Positions 5,176 to 9,320 of a DNA stretch of 9,320 bases are shown piece after piece (position 1 is the first letter of the stretch; each line of letters opens with the position of its first letter). The notes beneath the pieces are model-generated. The model saw only the letters and a program-made list of their open reading frames with translations. It did no database searches and was not told the DNA's origin. The stretch covers positions 1 to 9,320 of the forward strand of contig CAZRQL010000054.1 of assembly GCA_964602415.1 (NCBI GenBank). Direction: 5' to 3'. The position numbers were made by a program, and so were the translations under genes. This DNA is from CAZRQL01 sp964602415. Lineage in GTDB: Bacteria > Bacteroidota > Bacteroidia > Cytophagales > Flammeovirgaceae.

Positions 5176-7533
5176 ATGAGAGCTTTATTTCTAATCCTCA
5201 CATTTGCCGCCGCAAATGCTTGGGCACAACAAACCCTGAAAGGCCGTATTTTGGACTCAGAATCCAAGTCTCCTATCATAGGAGCGAACATTATTTTGCT
5301 TGACAGCACCGCGCTCATAGGCACTACCACCGACTTAGATGGCTACTTTGCAATGAAAAACGTACCGCTTGGACGAGTGGTCATCAAAGTTACCTATATC
5401 GGATACGCGCCGCTGGTAGTGCCCAATATTATGGTTACGGCAGGCAAAGAAGTGGTGCTGAATTTGGAAATGACAGAGGATTTGGAGAAATTGGACGTTG
5501 TGGTCATCACGGACTCCCGAAGCCTCGAAGCCTCTCAGCCCAACAACCAGTTTGCCGAAGTAAGTGCTCGCTCTTTCAATTTGGAAGACACCAAACGCTA
5601 TGCAGGGGCACTGGGAGACCCAAGCCGAATGGCCCAAAACTTTGCGGGCGTAGTCGCGGGCAATGACTCGCGAAACGATATAGTGGTTCGCGGCAACTCC
5701 CCCACCTCTTTGCTCTGGCAACTCGAAGGCCTCAACATCCCCAATCCCAATCACTTTGGGGCACTCAATAGCACAGGCGGGCCGGTTTCGATGCTCAACA
5801 ACAACAACCTATCCAAATCAGACTTTTTGACGGGAGCTTTTCCGGCACAGTACGGCAACGCTGTGGGGGGCATTTTTGACCTCAGGCTGCGCAACGGCAA
5901 CGATGAAAAATATGAATTTTTGGGGCAAATCGGATTCAACGGCTTTGAGGTAGGTGCTGAAGGCCCTTTTTCCAAAAAAAGCAAATCCTCTTTTATTGCC
6001 AACTACCGCTACTCCACGCTGGCCGTTTTTGAGAAACTCAACCTCAATTTTGGTACAGGAAATGCTGTTCCCATTTATCAGGACATCAATTTTAAAGCCA
6101 ATATTTTCACCGGAAAAAGAGGCCGGTTGGTCTTGTTTGGTCTTGCAGGAATGAGCAACGTAGATTTTTTGGGCAATAAAGTAGATACCACCGAAACAAA
6201 CCTTTATTCCAACGAAAATGAAAATAATTTTGTCAAATACGCCACAGGTATTGCCGGGCTGAGCTATGAATACAACCTGAGCGAAAAAACTTTCGCCAAA
6301 TTCACGTTGGGCATCTCAGCCACAGACGAGCGGTTTGAGGGCGATTCTATCAGCACCATAACAAGGCAGGCATTTAAGAAAGGGGAAGCGCGGTTTAGCA
6401 CCCGCAAATACTCGGCTGTGCTCACCCTAAACCACAAATTCAACCCCAAAAACAGCCTCACCGCCGGAGCTTATTTAGACTACCTCCAAGCAGATTTATT
6501 CAACAAAGACTATTCTGATGGAGGCCGCTTCGAGCGCATATACGCTGACGAAAGCCGCTCTTCTTGGCTCTCACAAGCCTACGCCCAATGGAAACACCGA
6601 TTCAGTCCCCGACTCTCCTTGACTACCGGCTTACATCTTCAGCACTACAATCTGGGCAGTGCCACCGGATTGGGGCCTAGGATGGGGCTGCGCTACTGGG
6701 CATCGCAGAGGAATAGTTTTTCTCTGGGCTATGGCCTTCACTACCAAGCCCAAAGCATATACAGCTATTTCGTAAAAACCCCCACCGCCCAAGGGATGGT
6801 ACAAACCAACCTCAATATGGGTTTCAGCAGAAGCCACCACATAGTGGGAGGATACGAGTTTTTTATCACCGAAAATCTGAGGCTCAAAACGGAAGCCTAC
6901 TATCAGGCCATCTCCAATGTACCCGTAGAGTCTCGTGCTTCTTCGTTTTCTGCCCTCAACTCAGGCGCATCGTTTGCCCCGCAGCGGGAGGACAGTTTGG
7001 TAAACAAAGGAACAGGCCGCAATATGGGCGTGGAAATCACTTTAGAGCGTTTTTTTGGCAAAGGGTTTTATTTATTGACAACGGTATCCCTTTTCGATTC
7101 GCGCTACAAAGGCAGCGATGGCATCGAACGCAATACTGCCTTCAATATGAACCGCGTGGTAAACCTGTTGGCCGGAAAAGAATGGAATTTGGGAAAGCGC
7201 GGGATGGTGTTTATGAGCAACATACGCCTGAGCAGCATCGGGGGCAGGTTTTTGACACCCGTGGACTTTGGAGCTTCTCGACTTGAGGGAACAACTGTTT
7301 ACAGAGAAGAACTGGCTTTTTCTCAAAGACAGGCCGATTATCTTAGAGCCGACATAAAAATTGGCATACGCAAAGACTACAAACGCAGTTCGATGGAATT
7401 TTCTATTGATTTACAAAATGTTACCAATCACAAAAACGTGTTTCAGCAACGGTATAACCGACGTACGGGACTCATCCAAACTGAGTACCAGCAGGGATTT
7501 TTTCCTGTGCCCACTTTCCGCTGGACGTTTTAA
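5176..7533 (+). CDS. TonB-dependent outer-membrane receptor
   Basis: The 785-aa protein starts with a signal peptide (cleavage near AWA-QQ, residues 17-18). Residues of about 20-105 form a carboxypeptidase-regulatory-like domain (TLKGRILDSESKSPIIGANI…TTDLDGYFAMKNVPLG). The plug runs from about 130 to 237 with IVVRGNSP (169-176) and ends at NAVGGIFDLRLR (228-239). The remaining 540 or so residues are a barrel that ends in RWTF. It should import a substrate across the outer membrane using TonB/ExbBD energy supplied from elsewhere. It is much shorter than SusC proteins (about 1000 aa) and there is no SusD gene nearby, so a glycan-uptake role is not supported; the substrate is unknown. The plug block around NPNHFGALNSTGGPVSMLNN looks like a conserved Bacteroidota subgroup. 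Its only visible promoter lies in repeat copy 2. An exported protein gene follows after 112 nt. Confidence 0.93.
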   Translation: MRALFLILTFAAANAWAQQTLKGRILDSESKSPIIGANIILLDSTALIGTTTDLDGYFAMKNVPLGRVVIKVTYIGYAPLVVPNIMVTAGKEVVLNLEMTEDLEKLDVVVITDSRSLEASQPNNQFAEVSARSFNLEDTKRYAGALGDPSRMAQNFAGVVAGNDSRNDIVVRGNSPTSLLWQLEGLNIPNPNHFGALNSTGGPVSMLNNNNLSKSDFLTGAFPAQYGNAVGGIFDLRLRNGNDEKYEFLGQIGFNGFEVGAEGPFSKKSKSSFIANYRYSTLAVFEKLNLNFGTGNAVPIYQDINFKANIFTGKRGRLVLFGLAGMSNVDFLGNKVDTTETNLYSNENENNFVKYATGIAGLSYEYNLSEKTFAKFTLGISATDERFEGDSISTITRQAFKKGEARFSTRKYSAVLTLNHKFNPKNSLTAGAYLDYLQADLFNKDYSDGGRFERIYADESRSSWLSQAYAQWKHRFSPRLSLTTGLHLQHYNLGSATGLGPRMGLRYWASQRNSFSLGYGLHYQAQSIYSYFVKTPTAQGMVQTNLNMGFSRSHHIVGGYEFFITENLRLKTEAYYQAISNVPVESRASSFSALNSGASFAPQREDSLVNKGTGRNMGVEITLERFFGKGFYLLTTVSLFDSRYKGSDGIERNTAFNMNRVVNLLAGKEWNLGKRGMVFMSNIRLSSIGGRFLTPVDFGASRLEGTTVYREELAFSQRQADYLRADIKIGIRKDYKRSSMEFSIDLQNVTNHKNVFQQRYNRRTGLIQTEYQQGFFPVPTFRWTF

Positions 7534-7645
7534 AAATGACGGAGCATCCCCAACAGCGGTATCAGATTTTTTCATCAGTTAAATCCCTGCAAATTTGATT
7601 GCATAAAAACTTCTCTTTTGCGTCAGATTTTGTTGTCATAGCTAC

Positions 7646-9091
7646 ATGAGAAAACAGTTACTTTTTCAGGCAGTTGGATTATTGTTATTGAATCTTGGGG
7701 CTTTCGGACAAAGGGTAGATGTGGCACTGGAGCGCAGCGACAACCACCGCGCCGTTGCTATGGGACACTGGGGCTTGCTGCACCATCACAACAGCGGAAA
7801 TACATGGCGGTTCACGCGCTACGATACAGCCATGAAAGTCATTTGGCAGACTGGCACCGAAATCGCCGAATCATACCGCTACCGAGGACAAGAAATTGAT
7901 GCAGGTAAAATCTACATCCTGATGAGCAAATACAATGACCCTGTGTTTACCTTGATAACCATTGATTTGCAGACGGGAAAGTTGAACAGCAGCCGATTTA
8001 CATTGTTCAAAAAATTGAAAATCATGCAGTTCAGGGTATTGAATGAGCGCATATTCTTGGGCTGTCAAGTAGATGGATTGCCCGTTTCGTTGATGATAAA
8101 TATAGAAGAAAACTTCCGCTCTCAAAACTTAATTTCCAATTTATCTACCAAAGCGCGGTTTTGCTCCATAGAAAAAGACACCACTTTTGACATTGTAAGT
8201 ATCAGCATATTGGAAGAAAAGAACGGCATCAACTACCTCATTACCAAATCTTACACTATCTTAGGCCAAGAACTTCTCAGTTTTAAGGTGGACATCACCG
8301 CGCAAGGAAAATACCCCCTGACCGGCAGCATCAACTACACACAAAACTATGAAGCCGTGGTAACGGGAACGTACTCCTCCAAACCCGACGGCTTTGCCGA
8401 AGGCATTTACATAGCCAAGTTTAGCGGCGAAAAAAGAGAATACTTGAAGTTTTATGGTTTTGGAGACATGCCCAATTTCAATGAATACGAACCCGAACAC
8501 CGAAGGCGCAAAAGCAGTGATAAAAAACAACAAATCCTCAAGCAAGGCAAAGACTTCAGACTCGAATACATGCTTTTGACCCACAAACCCATGTTGATAG
8601 GCTCACAACTTATATTCGTCGCCGAGGTGTATAATCCTGTTTTTCAAACAGAAAACGCCGATGTAATGGTAGGGACTGTGCGACACCCGGTACACCGAGC
8701 AGAGCTCGACCAGTATGAATTTACCCATTTCATGACCATAGCCATAGAGGTAAGCCAAGGAGAACTGGTTTGGGATCACACTTTTTCGCTTCACCGAACT
8801 TTTGTCAACGTACTCAACTACTCGGTCAACAGCAAAGCCGTCGCAAACGGTGTGTACTTAGCCTATTTTACCCCAAAAGGCCTGCATTCGTACTTTATAT
8901 CATCGAAAGGAGAGCAAACCGAGCAAACCGCCATACTGCCCAAAAGTGGGAAAATCCTCAAAAATCACTTCACCAATATCCAAGACTGGTACGCCGAAAA
9001 CTTGATGATTTGGGGATACCAAACCTTTGAAAACCGAAACAAAAAGCAACAAAGGGCGTTTTACTTTACCAAAATGCAGTTGCAGAAATAA
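7646..9091 (+). CDS. Exported protein of unknown function
   Basis: I do not recognise this 481-aa protein. It begins with a clear signal peptide (MRKQ, then a Leu-rich core, cleavage likely at AFG-Q near residue 21-22). The mature part is rich in short beta-strand-like segments separated by turns (NTWRFTRYDTAMKVIWQT, KIYILMSKYNDPVFTLITIDLQTGKL, YEAVVTGTYSSKPDGFAEGIYIAKFSG). This would suit a beta-propeller-like or other all-beta fold, but no clean repeat can be assigned. A basic, charged stretch starts near residue 286 (RRRKSSDKKQQ) and is probably an exposed loop. There is no lipobox, no C-terminal sorting domain and no terminal barrel Phe. It lies 112 nt downstream of the TonB receptor; a weak TTTG (7594-7597) is the only promoter hint. 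A surface or periplasmic partner of the receptor is inference from adjacency. Confidence 0.85.
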   Translation: MRKQLLFQAVGLLLLNLGAFGQRVDVALERSDNHRAVAMGHWGLLHHHNSGNTWRFTRYDTAMKVIWQTGTEIAESYRYRGQEIDAGKIYILMSKYNDPVFTLITIDLQTGKLNSSRFTLFKKLKIMQFRVLNERIFLGCQVDGLPVSLMINIEENFRSQNLISNLSTKARFCSIEKDTTFDIVSISILEEKNGINYLITKSYTILGQELLSFKVDITAQGKYPLTGSINYTQNYEAVVTGTYSSKPDGFAEGIYIAKFSGEKREYLKFYGFGDMPNFNEYEPEHRRRKSSDKKQQILKQGKDFRLEYMLLTHKPMLIGSQLIFVAEVYNPVFQTENADVMVGTVRHPVHRAELDQYEFTHFMTIAIEVSQGELVWDHTFSLHRTFVNVLNYSVNSKAVANGVYLAYFTPKGLHSYFISSKGEQTEQTAILPKSGKILKNHFTNIQDWYAENLMIWGYQTFENRNKKQQRAFYFTKMQLQK

Positions 9092-9134
9092 GCACTTTTT
9101 TAAAAATCACGTCTTATTAAGAATTATTAACTCC

Positions 9135-9160
9135 AAAATAAGAAAAATTTTATTTTTTTT
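9135..9160. terminator. AT-rich stem-loop with T-run, possible terminator
   Basis: AAAATAA (9135-9141) pairs with TTATTTT (9150-9156) around an 8-nt loop, and the T-run continues to 9160. It lies 44 nt after the end of the 481-aa protein gene. The stem contains no G or C, so it is weaker than a usual intrinsic terminator, and the region is AT-rich enough for such a structure to arise by chance. Confidence 0.35.
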
Positions 9161-9187
9161 GGTTTAAACAATTAAAAAATATATTTG
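9158..9187 (+). promoter_or_regulatory. Near-consensus Bacteroidota promoter
   Basis: TTTG at 9158-9161 and TATATTTG at 9180-9187 are separated by 18 nt, matching TTTG-N17-23-TAnnTTTG fully. Initiation near 9194 points rightwards. No gene starts before the window end, so the transcript has a leader of more than about 125 nt or encodes something beyond 9320. A small bulged hairpin can form just downstream (GTTG at 9207-9210 with CAAC at 9218-9221). Confidence 0.65.
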
Positions 9188-9320
9188 CTTTATAAAAAAA
9201 ATAAGCGGTTGCCGGAAACAACTTACCTTAGATTTTTAAGCAAGTTGAGCACGATAAACCCTAAAAGGTATTGCTAAAAAAGTATAGATAAATCGTTATT
9301 CCATTTGAACATTAATAATT

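Noticed and set aside
5025..5330. Minus-strand frame of 101 codons across repeat copy 2 and the receptor start
   Set aside because: It is an antisense shadow of the receptor signal peptide and regulatory-like domain with no recognisable features.
7594..7620. TTTG followed by CTCTTTTG as a promoter for the 481-aa protein gene
   Set aside because: The -7 box lacks the TA and the spacer is only 15 nt, so it fits the consensus poorly; read-through from the receptor gene is equally likely.
1..9320. CRISPR array, tRNA, rRNA or insertion-sequence transposase
   Set aside because: No regularly spaced short repeats, no cloverleaf or rRNA-like stretch, and no transposase or integrase reading frame were seen on either strand.

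Overview
The window looks like chromosomal or large-plasmid DNA from a member of the Bacteroidota. The evidence is promoter-like boxes of the Bacteroidota type (a TTG/TTTG element about 18-21 nt upstream of TAnnTTTG), AT-rich leaders without clear Shine-Dalgarno sequences, exported proteins cleaved before Gln (…AQ/…GQ), outer-membrane proteins ending in Phe, and a TonB-dependent receptor with an N-terminal carboxypeptidase-regulatory-like domain. A species cannot be named. All supported genes lie on the + strand.

Left module (1-4920), AT-rich. A segment of about 138 bp at the window start (1-138) recurs almost unchanged at 4921-5058. Between the copies lie six genes. They are a Crp/Fnr-type regulator (183-764), two tandem paralogous small outer-membrane beta-barrel-like proteins (847-1467 and 1480-2109), an exported alpha/beta hydrolase of the peptidase S33 type (2121-3581), a RimJ/RimL-type GNAT acetyltransferase (3656-4207) and a bleomycin-binding-protein-like VOC protein (4309-4668). 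The two barrel genes and the hydrolase are separated by only about 11-12 nt and read as an operon with a promoter candidate just upstream (-7 box at 811-818). The GNAT and VOC genes have no visible promoter, and each is followed by hairpin-forming sequence, an arrangement reminiscent of captured cassettes.

Junction (4669-5175). This gene-free stretch of about 500 bp holds a long imperfect palindrome, a perfect 8-bp hairpin, a nested dyad that runs into the repeat, the second repeat copy with its promoter, and a leader of about 115 nt with nothing recognisable.

Right module (5176-9320), visibly richer in G+C. A TonB-dependent receptor (5176-7533) is followed by an unrecognised exported 481-aa protein (7646-9091). 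Beyond it comes an AT-rich stem-loop and a near-consensus promoter (9158-9187) that must serve a gene outside the window.

The most notable structure is the repeat. Each copy carries the same promoter candidate and sits upstream of an unrelated gene (the regulator in copy 1, the TonB receptor in copy 2). This suggests either that the AT-rich module was inserted between duplicated promoter regions, or that the repeat is a dispersed, promoter-bearing intergenic element. The regulator, twin barrels and S33 hydrolase form a plausible but uncharacterised envelope system.
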